Positions 16,301 through 26,018 are shown, counted from the stretch's first letter. The stretch: 60,509 bases of DNA from Pandoraea sp. (GCF_004297875.1 NZ_SCSK01000007.1:1-60509); one strand, 5' to 3'. The notes: generated from the letters alone by a model not told the origin. Program-made: numbers and translations.

Positions 16301-16861
16301 ATGAACAAAGCTTTTGTCAAAGAGAATGATAACGACGATGACGATCTGGAATTCGCCGCACCGGAAATTCCGGCCGGCGCGAAGAATTACATCACGCCGG
16401 CCGGCTACCAGCGCCTGAAGGACGAGTTGCTGCACCTGATCGATGTCGAGCGCCCTGAGGTCGTGCGCATCGTTTCGTGGGCCGCTTCCAATGGCGACCG
16501 CTCCGAGAATGGCGACTACATCTACGGCAAGCGCCGACTGCGTGAAATCGACCGCCGCATTCGTTTTCTCACCAAGCGGCTGGACCTGGCGGAAGTCGTG
16601 GATACGCGGCGCCAGGAAAACCAGGACCAGGTTTTCTTTGGCGCACGGGTCCATTACGCCGACGGAGCCGGCAACGAGCATACGATCATGATCGTCGGGG
16701 TCGATGAAGTCGATCTCGAGCGCGGTCACGTCAGTTGGGTATCGCCGATCGCGCGGGCGCTCACCAAGGCGCGCGTGGGCGACACCATTTCGCTGCGCAC
16801 GCCCGGTGGCGTCGAGCAAATCGAGATACTGGACGTCAGCTACCCGGTTCTGGCGGCGTAG
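16301..16861 (+). CDS. greB: Transcription elongation factor GreB
   Basis: A 186-residue Gre factor that enters the RNA polymerase secondary channel and stimulates cleavage of backtracked RNA. The coiled-coil (about 25-100) has the catalytic acidic tip in NGDRSENGDYIYGKRRLREIDRR. The C-terminal FKBP-like domain contains GARVHYADGAG and ends ILDVSYP. GreB rather than GreA is indicated by NGDYIYGK (GreA has AEYHAAK). The N-terminus has an acidic run, NDDDDLE. It converges on spoT. Confidence 0.95.
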   Translation: MNKAFVKENDNDDDDLEFAAPEIPAGAKNYITPAGYQRLKDELLHLIDVERPEVVRIVSWAASNGDRSENGDYIYGKRRLREIDRRIRFLTKRLDLAEVVDTRRQENQDQVFFGARVHYADGAGNEHTIMIVGVDEVDLERGHVSWVSPIARALTKARVGDTISLRTPGGVEQIEILDVSYPVLAA

Positions 16862-16868
16862 CCGTCGC

Positions 16869-19253
16869 TCAGTATTCGCCGCGATCGCGCGTCACGCGCA
16901 TCGCATGAGCGGCATGCAGCTCTTCCTGGTGCCGCTCGCCGGGCCGCTCGCGGGCCACGCGAATCACGTCCGGATTGGTGCGCACGCGCCGCATCACATT
17001 GGCCAAATGAACGCGGTCGGATACCTGGATGATAAAGCGCAGCTGCGCGGACTCCTGTGGCATCACATCGTCCATCGCGATGTGCACGATGTTGGCGTCC
17101 GACGCGGTGATGTCAGCCGCCACCCGGGCAAACACGCCGCGGTTGTGACGCACCAGAATCCTGATCGCCACATCGAACAGCCGCCCCGGTTGCGGCGACC
17201 ATGCGACGTCGATCCAGCGCGTCGGATCCTTGCGGTGAATGCGGCGCGCCACGCGGCAGTCGGTGGTGTGAATCGCCATGCCCATGCCGATGCCGATGTA
17301 GCCCATGATGTTATCGCCCGGAATCGGGCGGCAGCAGGGCGCAAACTGTACCGACATGCCCTCGGTGCCGGTGATCAGCACCGGCGCGCTCACCGCCTCT
17401 TCCAGGCGCAGCGCCTCGGCCTCGTCCAGCGTTTCGTTCTCGCCATCCTTGCCGCTGATCAGCACGGCCAGGCGCTTGGCCATCACCGCGGCCACGCGGC
17501 GCCCCAGACCGATATCGGCGAAGATCTCCTGGCGATCCTTGTTACCCGTCCATTGCGCCAGCTTGTCCCAGATTTCCTGGCTGATTTCGGCCACGTTGAG
17601 CCCGTAGCTCTTGAGCGCCTGTTCGACCAGCCGCTCACCCAGTTGTACCGACTCGCCAAAGCGCATTGTTTTGAGGTAATGGCGAATCGCCGAGCGGGCC
17701 TTGCCGGTGCGCACGAACCCCAGCCATGCCGGATTCGGCTTCGAGTACGGTGCGGTAATGACTTCGATGATGTCGCCGTTTTTCAGCTCGGTACGCAAAG
17801 GCAGCAATTCATTGTTGACCTTCACGGCGACGCACTGATTGCCCAGATCACTGTGCACCGCATAAGCGAAGTCCAGCGCGGTGGCCCCGCGCGGCAGCGC
17901 CAGAATGCGCGCCTTCGGCGTAAACACGTACACCGCGTCGGGGAACAGGTCGATCTTGACGTGCTCGAGAAACTCGGTGGAATCGCCCGTTTCGCTTTGG
18001 ATATCGAGCAGCGACTGCAGCCACTGGTGCGCGTGCTTCTGCACATCGTTCATGTCGGCGCCGCCGTTCTTGTAAAGCCAGTGCGCCGCCACCCCGGCCT
18101 CGGCAATCTGGTGCATGCGGCGCGTGCGGATCTGACACTCGATCGGCGTGCCGAACGGCCCGACCAGGGTCGTATGCAGCGATTGATAGCCATTGAGCTT
18201 CGGAATCGCGATGTAATCCTTGAACTTGCCGGGCACCGGCTTGTAGAGCCCGTGCAAAATGCCAAGCGCCATATAACACTGCACGTTGGCCTCGACCACC
18301 ACCCGAAAGCCATACACGTCGAGCACCTGCGAAAACGACAGCTGCTTTTCCCGCATCTTGTTGTAGATGCTGTAGAGGGTCTTCTCGCGCCCGTAGACCT
18401 CGGCCTTGACGCCGCCTTCCTTGAGCGCCTTCTGAACCGCGTCGAGGATCTTGCCGACCACTTCGCGGCGATTGCCGCGCGCGGCCTTGACCGCCTTGTC
18501 GAGCGTCGCGTAACGGCGCGGATAGTAATTGGCGAAGCTCAGATCCTGCAGCTCGCGGTAGGTATTGTTCAAACCCAGCCGATTGGCAATCGGCGCATAG
18601 ATATCGAGCGTCTCGCGCGCTACGCGCCGGCGCTTCTCCATGGCCGTCACGCCCAGCGTGCGCATGTTGTGCAGGCGGTCGGCCAGCTTGACGAGAATCA
18701 CCCGTACGTCGCGCGCCATCGCCAGCAGCATCTTGCGAAAGCTCTCGGCCTGCGCTTCCTCGCGGCTGCGGAACTCCATCTTGTCGAGCTTGGACAGGCC
18801 ATCGACCAGTTCGGCGACTTTCGGGCCGAACCGCTCGGCCAGCTCGGCCTTGGTCACGCCCTGATCTTCCATCACGTCGTGCAGCAACGCGGCCATCACC
18901 GATTGCGGGTCGAGCTTCCACTCGGCGCAGATCTCGGCCACCGCCACCGGATGCGTGATGTAAGGCTGGCCGCTCTGACGGTATTGCCCCAGATGCGCTT
19001 CATCGCTGAAGTGGAACGCTTCCTTGATCTGAGCCAGATCGCTGCTTTTCAGGTATGCACTGAGCAGCCCCTTGAGGCGGGCGATCGATACGACCTCCGG
19101 CTTGCGGGGTTGCTCGGGTGTTGCGGTGGGGCCAAAAAGATGACGATACGACTGCTCGAGCAGCGCGTCGATGTACAGGCGGGTCGAGCTTTCGCTCTTC
19201 TTTTTCTTCTCGACCGGCGCAATATCGGGGGCCGGAGATTTCGCGGTACTCAT
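16869..19253 (-). CDS. spoT: Bifunctional (p)ppGpp synthetase/hydrolase SpoT
   Basis: A 794-residue Rel/Spo protein. The intact hydrolase motif HDVMED near residue 125 marks it as hydrolase-competent, unlike RelA. The synthetase domain has YGFRVVVE, PGKFKDYIAIPK and NGYQSLHTTL. The TGS domain follows near 440-500 (VYVFTPKARILALPRGATALDFAYAVH). The C-terminus carries the conserved-cysteine region FAPCCRPIPGDNIMGYI and an ACT domain. The KFKD tetrad stands where RFKD is common. Operon context rpoZ-spoT is the standard one. CAGGTG precedes the ATG. Confidence 0.96.
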   Translation of the reverse strand: MSTAKSPAPDIAPVEKKKKSESSTRLYIDALLEQSYRHLFGPTATPEQPRKPEVVSIARLKGLLSAYLKSSDLAQIKEAFHFSDEAHLGQYRQSGQPYITHPVAVAEICAEWKLDPQSVMAALLHDVMEDQGVTKAELAERFGPKVAELVDGLSKLDKMEFRSREEAQAESFRKMLLAMARDVRVILVKLADRLHNMRTLGVTAMEKRRRVARETLDIYAPIANRLGLNNTYRELQDLSFANYYPRRYATLDKAVKAARGNRREVVGKILDAVQKALKEGGVKAEVYGREKTLYSIYNKMREKQLSFSQVLDVYGFRVVVEANVQCYMALGILHGLYKPVPGKFKDYIAIPKLNGYQSLHTTLVGPFGTPIECQIRTRRMHQIAEAGVAAHWLYKNGGADMNDVQKHAHQWLQSLLDIQSETGDSTEFLEHVKIDLFPDAVYVFTPKARILALPRGATALDFAYAVHSDLGNQCVAVKVNNELLPLRTELKNGDIIEVITAPYSKPNPAWLGFVRTGKARSAIRHYLKTMRFGESVQLGERLVEQALKSYGLNVAEISQEIWDKLAQWTGNKDRQEIFADIGLGRRVAAVMAKRLAVLISGKDGENETLDEAEALRLEEAVSAPVLITGTEGMSVQFAPCCRPIPGDNIMGYIGIGMGMAIHTTDCRVARRIHRKDPTRWIDVAWSPQPGRLFDVAIRILVRHNRGVFARVAADITASDANIVHIAMDDVMPQESAQLRFIIQVSDRVHLANVMRRVRTNPDVIRVARERPGERHQEELHAAHAMRVTRDRGEY

Positions 19254-19306
19254 GCTTGCACCTGCATCGGTCGGCCCTCGGATTGACTACGAGCGATGAC
19301 CAGTCG

Positions 19307-19510
19307 TCAGACCGGGACTTTCTTCAGCATTTCGACGCCGACTTGCCCGCTGGCGATTTCACGCAACGCGATCACGGTCGGCTTGTCCTTGCTGTCGACC
19401 TTCGGCGTGTGCCCCTGCGCCAGCTGGCGCGCGCGATAGGTTGCGGCAAGCGCCAGCTCGAAGCGGTTCGGGATTTTCTTCAGGCAGTCTTCAACGGTAA
19501 TTCGGGCCAT
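19307..19510 (-). CDS. rpoZ: RNA polymerase omega subunit
   Basis: A 67-residue protein starting [20 protein letters not shown], the invariant omega N-terminus, with [17 protein letters not shown] as the second conserved block. Omega helps assemble beta-prime into RNA polymerase and forms part of the ppGpp site, which suits its place upstream of spoT. The ATG at 19510 is preferred over codons six earlier because AAGGAATACC precedes it and omega proteins start MARITVED. Confidence 0.97.
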   Translation of the reverse strand: MARITVEDCLKKIPNRFELALAATYRARQLAQGHTPKVDSKDKPTVIALREIASGQVGVEMLKKVPV

Positions 19511-19632
19511 AACGGTATTCCTTCTCAAGATGTGCGTATTTTAGCTCAGCCGGCAAGTTCACGCGCCGGCCGCTCAAAGTCTTGCGAATTCTGCTTCTCG
19601 CGATGCCTGCGAGTGTGTCTTGCAGCAATCGC

Positions 19633-20319
19633 TTATTCCGTCGCCTGGGGCGAATGAATGCCCAATTGAATAAACAGGTCCTCGTGACGCGCGCGCTGCG
19701 AAGCGACCCGCAAACGCGTGGCAGTCACCACGCTTTGCAGCTCGCCCAGTGCGCGTGAGAATTCCTCGTTGATCAGCACATAATCGGCTTCGCCCGCATG
19801 CGCCATTTCGCCGCCTGCGGCCAGCAGGCGCCGCGCGATCACATTCGGCTCGTCCTGCCCGCGCTTTTTCAGGCGCTCCTCGAGCGCAGCGATCGACGGT
19901 GGCAAAATAAAAATGCCTACTGCGTTGCGGAATTGCTTGCGTACCTGCTGCGCGCCTTGCCAGTCGATCTCCAGCAGCACGTCACGGCCTTCGCTCATCT
20001 GCTCTTCGATCCACAAGCGCGATGTCGCGTAATAGTTGCCATGCACCTCGGCGCTTTCGAGAAACTCGCCCGCGCGCCGGCGCCGCAGGAATTCCTCGAC
20101 GCTGACGAAATGATAGGCCTGGCCATCCTGCTCGCCGGGGCGAGGCGCTCGCGTGGTGAACGACACCGACAGGCAAATATCCGGATCCTGCGCAAGCAGC
20201 GCGTTGACCAGCGTCGATTTGCCGGCGCCCGACGGCGCCACCACCATGAACAGGTTGCCGGGATAATCCCGGTGCTCGGAAGCCTCGTGCGGGATATCGT
20301 GCTTGATCTCGTGCTTCAT
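19633..20319 (-). CDS. gmk: Guanylate kinase
   Basis: A 228-residue enzyme converting GMP and ATP to GDP and ADP. The P-loop APSGAGKST is near residue 29. The GMP-binding motifs [19 protein letters not shown] and [14 protein letters not shown], the [12 protein letters not shown] segment and the lid region RLKKRGQDE are all present. An extra His-rich N-terminal stretch ([15 protein letters not shown]) precedes the domain. It sits three bases after yicC. Confidence 0.96.
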   Translation of the reverse strand: MKHEIKHDIPHEASEHRDYPGNLFMVVAPSGAGKSTLVNALLAQDPDICLSVSFTTRAPRPGEQDGQAYHFVSVEEFLRRRRAGEFLESAEVHGNYYATSRLWIEEQMSEGRDVLLEIDWQGAQQVRKQFRNAVGIFILPPSIAALEERLKKRGQDEPNVIARRLLAAGGEMAHAGEADYVLINEEFSRALGELQSVVTATRLRVASQRARHEDLFIQLGIHSPQATE

Positions 20320-20322
20320 CGC

Positions 20323-21261
20323 TCACTCCAGGTTCTGCACTTGCTCGCGCATCTGCTCGATGAACAATTTCAGTTCCATCGACGCATCGGCCAGTTCTTT
20401 CGAAGCGGCTTTCGAGCCCAGCGTATTGGCCTCGCGATTGAGCTCCTGCATCATGAAGTCGAGCCGCTTGCCGAGCTGGCCGCCTTTGTCGAGCAGGTGC
20501 CGCGTCTCCTTCAGATGCGTGTCGAGCCGGGTCATTTCCTCGGCCACGTCGATGCGCACGCCATACATCGTCACTTCCTGGCGAATCCGCTCGGCCACTT
20601 CCTCCTTGCTGATGCCAGGCGTGCCGTCGGGCAACGCCAGCCCCAAGGCCTCCTGCAAGCGATCGACGATTTTCTGTTGATGGCGCGCGATCAGATCCGG
20701 CACCAGCGGCTGCAGGCCCACGAGAATCGCCTCCATCTTCGCGATGCGATCGAGCAGCATCACCTTGAGCTGCGCGCCCTCGCGCTGGCGCACTTCAATC
20801 AGATCGTCGAGCGCCGCCTTGCCGCACTCGATCACCGCATCGCGCAGCATGTCGGCCGTCAGATCCTGCTCGCCGAGCACGCCCGGCCAGCGCAGAATTT
20901 CGCCGGTGCGCATGCGCTCGGCATCGGGAAACACCGCCAGTACCTGCTGCTCGAGCGCGGCCAGTTGCACCAGCGTGTCGCGGTTGACCTCTCCCGAGAG
21001 CAAATTCTCGCCGCGTTGCACATTCACGCGAATGTCCACCTTGCCGCGCGACAGGCGCGCGGTCAGCGACTCGCGCAGCGCGGGCTCGCATGCCCGGCAT
21101 TCTTCAGGCATGCGGAAAGCCAAATCGAGAAAGCGCGAGTTGACGGTACGCAGCTCCACCGACACGCTCAGGTTATGCGCCGTGCCCGCGAGCCCGGCCA
21201 CTGCGATCTCGCGGGTCGCGCTCGCGTAGCCGGTCATGCTGTAAAGATTTTTTTCTTTCAT
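20323..21261 (-). CDS. yicC: YicC family endoribonuclease
   Basis: A 312-residue YicC/YloC protein. [11 protein letters not shown] opens the N-terminal domain. The C-terminal DUF1732 region contains [41 protein letters not shown], which is diagnostic. Members are ribonucleases implicated in small-RNA turnover. The neighbouring gmk is the usual partner across proteobacteria. It is divergent from rph. Confidence 0.93.
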   Translation of the reverse strand: MKEKNLYSMTGYASATREIAVAGLAGTAHNLSVSVELRTVNSRFLDLAFRMPEECRACEPALRESLTARLSRGKVDIRVNVQRGENLLSGEVNRDTLVQLAALEQQVLAVFPDAERMRTGEILRWPGVLGEQDLTADMLRDAVIECGKAALDDLIEVRQREGAQLKVMLLDRIAKMEAILVGLQPLVPDLIARHQQKIVDRLQEALGLALPDGTPGISKEEVAERIRQEVTMYGVRIDVAEEMTRLDTHLKETRHLLDKGGQLGKRLDFMMQELNREANTLGSKAASKELADASMELKLFIEQMREQVQNLE

Positions 21262-21435
21262 TGGAAAATCCGAAAAGCACCGCGGCGCGGCGCTTTCATG
21301 GAGAGCGTTGACAAGCGTCGATTATCGCACTTTCCGGTTTTGCCTCCGCCAAAACGTCGCGGCGCGGTGCGCCGGCGCGCGCACGCAGCGCGTTTGGCGC
21401 TACCATTGGCCTATTTTCTCTTGCCGGATACCTTC

Positions 21436-22182
21436 ATGACCTCTGCTGCAATGCCACCTTCTTCCCGCCCCGACGGCCGCCCCGCCGATGCCATGCGCCC
21501 GGTGCGCATCACGCGCCGATACACCAAGTACGCCGAGGGCTCGGTACTGATCGAGTTCGGTGAAACCAAGGTCATCTGCACGGCCAGCGTGGCGGAAAAG
21601 GTGCCGCCCTTCCTGCGTGACAAAAACCAGGGTTGGCTTACCGCGGAATATGGCATGCTGCCGCGCGCCACCCACACACGCGGCGATCGCGAGGCCGCGC
21701 GCGGCAAGCAAAGCGGCCGCACCCAGGAAATCCAGCGCCTGATCGGCCGCGCACTGCGCGCCGTGTTCGATCTCGAAAAATTCGGCCAGCGTACGCTGCA
21801 CCTCGACTGCGACGTGATCCAGGCCGATGGCGGCACCCGCACCGCCTCGATCACCGGCGCCTTCGTCGCGGCGCACGACGCTGTCACCGAACTGCTGGCC
21901 AGCGGCCAGCTCGCCGAGTCGCCGATCCGCGATTTCGTCGCCGCCGTGTCAGTGGGCATTCATCGCGGCGTGCCCGTGCTCGACCTGAACTACCTCGAAG
22001 ACTCCGACTGCGACACCGACATGAACGTCGTCATGACCGGCGCCGGTGGCTTCGTCGAAATCCAGGGCACCGCCGAGGGCGAGCCGTTCACGCGCCAGCA
22101 GAGCGACACGCTGCTGGATCTGGCGAGCACCGGCATTGGCCAGCTCGTCCAACTGCAAAAACAAGCCCTGGGATTGCTGTGA
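21436..22182 (+). CDS. rph: Ribonuclease PH
   Basis: A 248-residue phosphorolytic 3' exonuclease that trims tRNA 3' ends. [32 protein letters not shown] and the phosphate-binding [30 protein letters not shown] segment are diagnostic. The start at 21436 ([14 protein letters not shown]) was chosen. A second ATG at 21451 is equally plausible because family members vary here. The much longer open frame to the left is antisense to gmk and yicC and is not coding. It overlaps nothing and is followed after one base by rdgB. Confidence 0.95.
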   Translation: MTSAAMPPSSRPDGRPADAMRPVRITRRYTKYAEGSVLIEFGETKVICTASVAEKVPPFLRDKNQGWLTAEYGMLPRATHTRGDREAARGKQSGRTQEIQRLIGRALRAVFDLEKFGQRTLHLDCDVIQADGGTRTASITGAFVAAHDAVTELLASGQLAESPIRDFVAAVSVGIHRGVPVLDLNYLEDSDCDTDMNVVMTGAGGFVEIQGTAEGEPFTRQQSDTLLDLASTGIGQLVQLQKQALGLL

Positions 22183-22183
22183 C

Positions 22184-22795
22184 ATGCTGGACCGCATCGT
22201 ATTGGCCTCCAATAACCCAGGCAAACTGCGCGAATTCGACGCGCTGTTCCAGCCGCTGGGCATCGAACTGGTACCGCAAGGCGCGCTCGGCGTGAGCGAG
22301 GCGGACGAGCCGCACGTGACCTTCATTGAAAATGCGCTGGCCAAGGCGCGCCACGCCAGCGCCGCCACCGGCCTGCCGGCCCTGGCCGACGATTCCGGCC
22401 TGTGCGTCGCGGCGTTGCATGGCGCGCCCGGCGTCCATTCGGCGCGTTATGCGAGCCTCGTCGGCAAAGCCAAGTCCGACGCCGCCAACAACGCACATCT
22501 GATCGAGCAACTCGCCGCGCACCCCAGCCCCGGCGAGCGCGCCGCCTGCTACTACTGCGCGCTGGTGCTGGTGCGGCGTGCCGACGATCCGCTGCCGATC
22601 ATTGCCGAAGGCCGCTGGGACGGGCAGATCGTCGACCTCGCGCGCGGCACCCACGGCTTCGGCTACGATCCGCACTTTTTCATTCCGGCACTCGGCCAGA
22701 CCGCGGCCGAACTATCGCCCGACGTAAAAAACGAAGTCAGTCATCGCGCCCGTGCGCTGCGCCAACTGATCGACAAACTGGGGCAAACGACGTGA
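22184..22795 (+). CDS. rdgB: dITP/XTP pyrophosphatase RdgB
   Basis: A 203-residue house-cleaning nucleotidase that hydrolyses dITP, ITP and XTP to monophosphates. LASNNPGKLREF is the N-terminal substrate loop, ADDSGLCV holds the catalytic aspartate, and GFGYDPHFF and SHRARA are the C-terminal motifs. The ATG is two bases after the rph stop. The end overlaps a possible hemW GTG start. Confidence 0.96.
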   Translation: MLDRIVLASNNPGKLREFDALFQPLGIELVPQGALGVSEADEPHVTFIENALAKARHASAATGLPALADDSGLCVAALHGAPGVHSARYASLVGKAKSDAANNAHLIEQLAAHPSPGERAACYYCALVLVRRADDPLPIIAEGRWDGQIVDLARGTHGFGYDPHFFIPALGQTAAELSPDVKNEVSHRARALRQLIDKLGQTT

Positions 22796-22797
22796 GC

Positions 22798-24000
22798 ATG
22801 ACTACCCCGGTGCAGAATTTCCTGCGGCCCGGCCAGCTCAAGCTGCCGGCCCTGCCACCGCTGTCGCTGTACGTGCATTTCCCGTGGTGCGTGCGCAAAT
22901 GCCCGTACTGCGATTTCAATTCGCACGAGTGGAAGGGCGAAGGCGGCAGCACCGCATTCCCCGAATCAGCCTATCTCGACGCCCTGCGCCAGGATCTCGA
23001 ACACAGCCTGCCGATGGTGTGGGGGCGGCTGGTGCACACCGTGTTCATCGGCGGCGGCACGCCCAGCCTGCTGTCGGCCGCCGGGCTCGATCGCCTGCTC
23101 TCGGACATCCGCGCGCTGCTGCCGCTCGACGCCGACGCCGAAGTCACGCTCGAAGCCAACCCCGGCACCTTCGAGGCGGAGAAATTCCGCAGCTTTCGCG
23201 CCAGTGGCGTCAACCGCCTGTCGATCGGCATCCAGAGCTTCAACGATCGCCACCTGCAGGCGCTCGGGCGCATTCACGATGCCACCGAGGCCCGCCACGC
23301 GATCGACATCGCGCAGCGTCATTTCGATAACTTCAACCTCGATCTGATGTTCGCGCTGCCCTCGCAGACCCTGGCCGAATGCCGGCAAGATGTCGAAACG
23401 GCGTTGAGCTTCGCGCCGCCGCACCTATCCCTCTATCACCTGACGCTCGAACCCAATACGCTGTTCCATAAATATCCGCCCAGCCTGCCCGACGAAGATG
23501 CCGCGGCCGACATGCAGGAATGGATTCACCAGCGCACTGCCGAGGCAGGCTTCGCGCATTACGAGGTTTCCGCCTATGGTCAGCCGCACCGGCAATCGCG
23601 CCACAATCTGAACTACTGGCGTTTCGGCGATTATCTCGGCATCGGCGCCGGCGCGCACGGCAAACTGTCGTTCCCGCATCGCATCGTGCGCCAGGTACGG
23701 CACAAGCATCCGCAGCAATACATCGCGCAGTGCGCGGCCGGCACGCCACTGCAGGAAGAACATGAAGTCAGCGTGCAGGAACTGCCGTTCGAATTCATGT
23801 TGAACGCCCTGCGCCTGACCGAAGGCGTGCCTACCGACACTTTCGCCGACCGCACCGGCCTGTCGGTCGCGCAGATCGCCAAACCGCTGGCGACAGCCGT
23901 CGCCAAGGGATTGCTGGTCGACGATCCAGGCCGCATCGCGCCCACCCCGCTCGGCCTGCGTTTTCTCAACGACCTGCAGGCACTGTTCCTGTCGTCCTGA
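22798..24000 (+). CDS. hemW: Radical SAM protein HemW
   Basis: A 400-residue radical SAM protein. The cluster-binding motif CVRKCPYCDF (CxxxCxxC) is near residue 32. FIGGGTPSLL, EANPGTFE and the C-terminal HemN domain (NYWRFGDYLGIGAGAHGKL) follow. The CPYC-D-F form and the extra aromatic residue belong to HemW, the haem chaperone, and not to coproporphyrinogen dehydrogenase HemN. The ATG at 22798 is two bases after the rdgB stop. A GTG two codons earlier is possible. Confidence 0.93.
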   Translation: MTTPVQNFLRPGQLKLPALPPLSLYVHFPWCVRKCPYCDFNSHEWKGEGGSTAFPESAYLDALRQDLEHSLPMVWGRLVHTVFIGGGTPSLLSAAGLDRLLSDIRALLPLDADAEVTLEANPGTFEAEKFRSFRASGVNRLSIGIQSFNDRHLQALGRIHDATEARHAIDIAQRHFDNFNLDLMFALPSQTLAECRQDVETALSFAPPHLSLYHLTLEPNTLFHKYPPSLPDEDAAADMQEWIHQRTAEAGFAHYEVSAYGQPHRQSRHNLNYWRFGDYLGIGAGAHGKLSFPHRIVRQVRHKHPQQYIAQCAAGTPLQEEHEVSVQELPFEFMLNALRLTEGVPTDTFADRTGLSVAQIAKPLATAVAKGLLVDDPGRIAPTPLGLRFLNDLQALFLSS

Positions 24001-24057
24001 ACCGCTCGACGCGGGCAAAAAAAATGGCGACGCGCGCGCCGCCGGCCCGCTTGCGGT

Positions 24058-24063
24058 TACAAT
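24058..24063 (+). promoter_or_regulatory. Probable -10 element of tRNA-Ser
   Basis: TACAAT lies ten bases before the first base of the tRNA, and the sequence between is GC-rich (AGCGCCCTC), as is usual for stringently controlled stable-RNA promoters. No clear -35 is seen. Confidence 0.45.
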
Positions 24064-24072
24064 AGCGCCCTC

Positions 24073-24162
24073 GGAGGGCTGGCAGAGCGGTTGAATGCAC
24101 CGGTCTTGAAAACCGGCAAGGCTTCACGGCCTTCGTGGGTTCGAATCCCACGCCCTCCGCCA
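24073..24162 (+). tRNA. tRNA-Ser (UGA), CCA encoded
   Basis: A 90-base gene. The acceptor stem GGAGGGC pairs with GCCCTCC (24152-24158), followed by G and an encoded CCA. The anticodon stem CCGGT/ACCGG encloses the loop CTTGAAA with anticodon TGA at 24107-24109. A long variable arm precedes the T arm GTGGG-TTCGAAT-CCCAC. This is class II serine tRNA structure. No integrase or repeat of the 3' end is seen nearby. Confidence 0.97.
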
Positions 24163-24671
24163 TCCCGCTTCGATCGTCCTCGTTCCGGCCTCTCGTTTGC
24201 CCGCCTCTCGCTGAAAGACCATGCCGATTCGCGACGATGAAATCGAGCTCTCCGCGTCGCCCCAACGCGTGTTCTGAAGATCACCGCTCGGGTAGCGGCC
24301 AGGTCACGGCACTCATTCACCGACCATCGCCGGCGCGGGACGATGATGAAAACGATACCAACGTCGACGCAGGACGAGCCGCTCGCTGTCGCCCGGCCCA
24401 ATTCCGGATTTGGTTACATATTTGGCTGTCTGACGCAGCGCAGTGCCCGCTTGCCCAACACCCCATGTTGCGCCACCGCATTCGAGGCATTGGCGGGTTC
24501 ACTCTGTTTTATTTATTGGAGTGCCGTCTATTTTGCACCGCAGCAAAACGAGCCGGCGCGCGGCGCAACAATCGAGGTTTGGATACCGATCCATCTTCGC
24601 GTTTTCCCTGATTGCAGATAATACCGGTCGCTGTTGAAGTGGAGTCGAGCCCTTACCACGCGAGGTGAAAC
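24163..24671. other. 509-base stretch with no convincing gene
   Basis: The region after tRNA-Ser has lower GC than its neighbours, particularly 24400-24620. Open frames on both strands lack a good ribosome binding site or recognisable motifs. A short frame at 24221-24280 (MPIRDDEIELSAS...) has no ribosome binding site and looks like chance. A possible promoter (GATAAT at 24617-24622) lies about 50 bases before the following small gene. Confidence 0.5.
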
Positions 24672-24854
24672 ATGGGTATCCGCTGGGAATTTCCGCATTC
24701 GCATAGCCGGGTTGGGACGTTCAAACGCGCATTGCCGCCCGAGAGAATCGCACAGCAGCGCGAGCAGTTGTTCCTGCGCGTGGCTGTTACCGCCGTCAGT
24801 TGTTTTATTGTCGGGTTCCTGCTGCTGGACATCGCCGCGGCTGTCTCGTCCTAG
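24672..24854 (+). CDS. Small hypothetical membrane protein
   Basis: A 60-residue protein with a basic N-terminal half (HSRVGTFKRALPPERIAQQREQ) and one C-terminal membrane helix (VAVTAVSCFIVGFLLLDIAAA). GAGGTG lies seven bases before the ATG, the best ribosome binding site in the surrounding kilobase, and a rho-independent terminator follows after about 110 bases. No family is recognised. It stands alone between tRNA-Ser and the hydroxyproline genes. Confidence 0.6.
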   Translation: MGIRWEFPHSHSRVGTFKRALPPERIAQQREQLFLRVAVTAVSCFIVGFLLLDIAAAVSS

Positions 24855-24965
24855 CGACGACCTTCGCACTGTCAGGTTTCGCTCGCTGCCGTCGAGGTGC
24901 CCGCGCCTCGGGTCGGCGGTGTGGCGTGCCGATCGGAAGCCGCGTGGCTTCCAGGCTTTCATACG

Positions 24966-24989
24966 ACACCCGCTATCGCGGGTGTTTTC
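24966..24989 (+). terminator. Rho-independent terminator after the small membrane protein gene
   Basis: ACACCCGC and GCGGGTGT form a perfect 8-bp stem around TATC, followed by TTTTC. It fits the plus-strand gene ending at 24854. Confidence 0.7.
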
Positions 24990-25038
24990 ATTTGGCCTTC
25001 CGTAACGCATGCCGGAAATCGGCATCCGCGATGAACCT

Positions 25039-25066
25039 AAAAAAAAGCGCCCGGTCAGGGCGCTTT
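25039..25066 (-). terminator. Rho-independent terminator of lhpC
   Basis: AAAGCGCCC and GGGCGCTTT form a 9-bp stem around a five-base loop. On the minus strand it is followed by a run of eight T, so it terminates the leftward lhpC transcript. Confidence 0.85.
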
Positions 25067-25100
25067 CAACGAGCGACTAATCAATCGCGCTGCGGCGATC

Positions 25101-26018
25101 TCACCGCGGCGCCGGCACGTCCGGCAGCGTCGGCCGTGTCTCCAGCGCATGACGAATCAGCGCTTCGACACTGGCGCGCTCCTCGCCGGCCAGCGGCAGG
25201 CGCGGCAGGCGCACGTGTTCGGTGCCCAGGCCCACCATGGCTTCGGCCAGCTTGATGTTCTGCACCAGCTTGGCCGACACATCGAGCTTGAGCAGCGGCG
25301 CGAACCAGCGATAGATCGCGCGCGCCTCTTCCAGCCGACCGGCCTTGAGCAAGCGATAGATCACCACGGTCTCGCGCGGGAAGGCGCAAACCAGGCCGGC
25401 GACCCAACCGTGGCCGCCCATCAGGATCGCTTCCATCGCTAGGTTGTCGACACCGCACAGCAGGCTGTAGCGATCGCCCACCACATTGATCAGGTCGGTA
25501 ATGCGGCGCACATCGCCGCACGATTCCTTGATCGCGACGAATTTGGGCTCGCTTGCCAGTTCGGCGAACATATCCGGTGTCACGTCCACGCCATAGGCCA
25601 GCGGGTTGTTGTAGACCATGATCGGCAGCGGGCTGGCTTCGGCCACGGTGCGAAAATGGTTGAGCGTCTCGCGGCGGTCCGACAGATAGCGCAGCCCCGG
25701 TAGCACCATGTAGCCGGCCGCGCCGTGCCTGGCGCCTTCGGTCACCTGGCGGCACCCGTCGAGCGTGCTGTTCTCGGCCACCGTCAGCAAGACCGGCACA
25801 CGACCGGCCGCGGCGTCGACCGCCACGTCAAGCACCGTCAATTTTTCGTCGAGCGAGAGCGTCGAGGCCTCGCCCAGGGAGCCGCATACGATGATCCCGT
25901 CGACGCCGGCGTCGATCTGCGCTTCGATATTCTTTTTCGTGCCGGCACGGTCTATGCTGTAATCAGCATTGAATTTTGTCGTGACCGCAGGCAGTACACC
26001 TTCCCACAAATGCGTCAT
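25101..26018 (-). CDS. lhpC: DapA-family lyase/deaminase, probable 1-pyrroline-4-hydroxy-2-carboxylate deaminase
   Basis: A 305-residue class I aldolase-fold protein of the DapA superfamily. The Schiff-base lysine is K164 (VAIKES) and the partner tyrosine Y136 (IMVYNNP). GSLGEASTL replaces the GTTGE loop of true DapA. In hydroxyproline breakdown this family converts 1-pyrroline-4-hydroxy-2-carboxylate to 2,5-dioxovalerate and ammonia. The divergent operon encodes the enzymes before and after this step, which supports the assignment over N-acetylneuraminate lyase or lysine biosynthesis. Confidence 0.82.
   Translation of the reverse strand: MTHLWEGVLPAVTTKFNADYSIDRAGTKKNIEAQIDAGVDGIIVCGSLGEASTLSLDEKLTVLDVAVDAAAGRVPVLLTVAENSTLDGCRQVTEGARHGAAGYMVLPGLRYLSDRRETLNHFRTVAEASPLPIMVYNNPLAYGVDVTPDMFAELASEPKFVAIKESCGDVRRITDLINVVGDRYSLLCGVDNLAMEAILMGGHGWVAGLVCAFPRETVVIYRLLKAGRLEEARAIYRWFAPLLKLDVSAKLVQNIKLAEAMVGLGTEHVRLPRLPLAGEERASVEALIRHALETRPTLPDVPAPR

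Noticed and set aside
16869..19253. RelA-type synthetase-only assignment because the synthetase loop reads KFKD
   Set aside because: The HDVMED hydrolase motif is intact and the gene sits next to rpoZ, both typical of SpoT. The Lys for Arg change is conservative.
19798..21435. Long plus-strand open frame running into rph
   Set aside because: It is antisense to gmk and yicC, has Arg/Ala/His-rich composition typical of a GC shadow, and only its last 248 residues match a family (RNase PH).
22798..24000. Oxygen-independent coproporphyrinogen III oxidase (HemN)
   Set aside because: Size and position after rdgB, together with the form of the radical SAM motif, match the haem chaperone HemW.
24073..24162. 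tRNA-Ser as the attachment site of an integrated island
   Set aside because: No integrase, no repeat of the tRNA 3' end and no mobility genes are seen in the following sequence.
24343..24621. 92-residue plus-strand open frame after tRNA-Ser
   Set aside because: No ribosome binding site, no recognisable motif, and composition unlike neighbouring genes.
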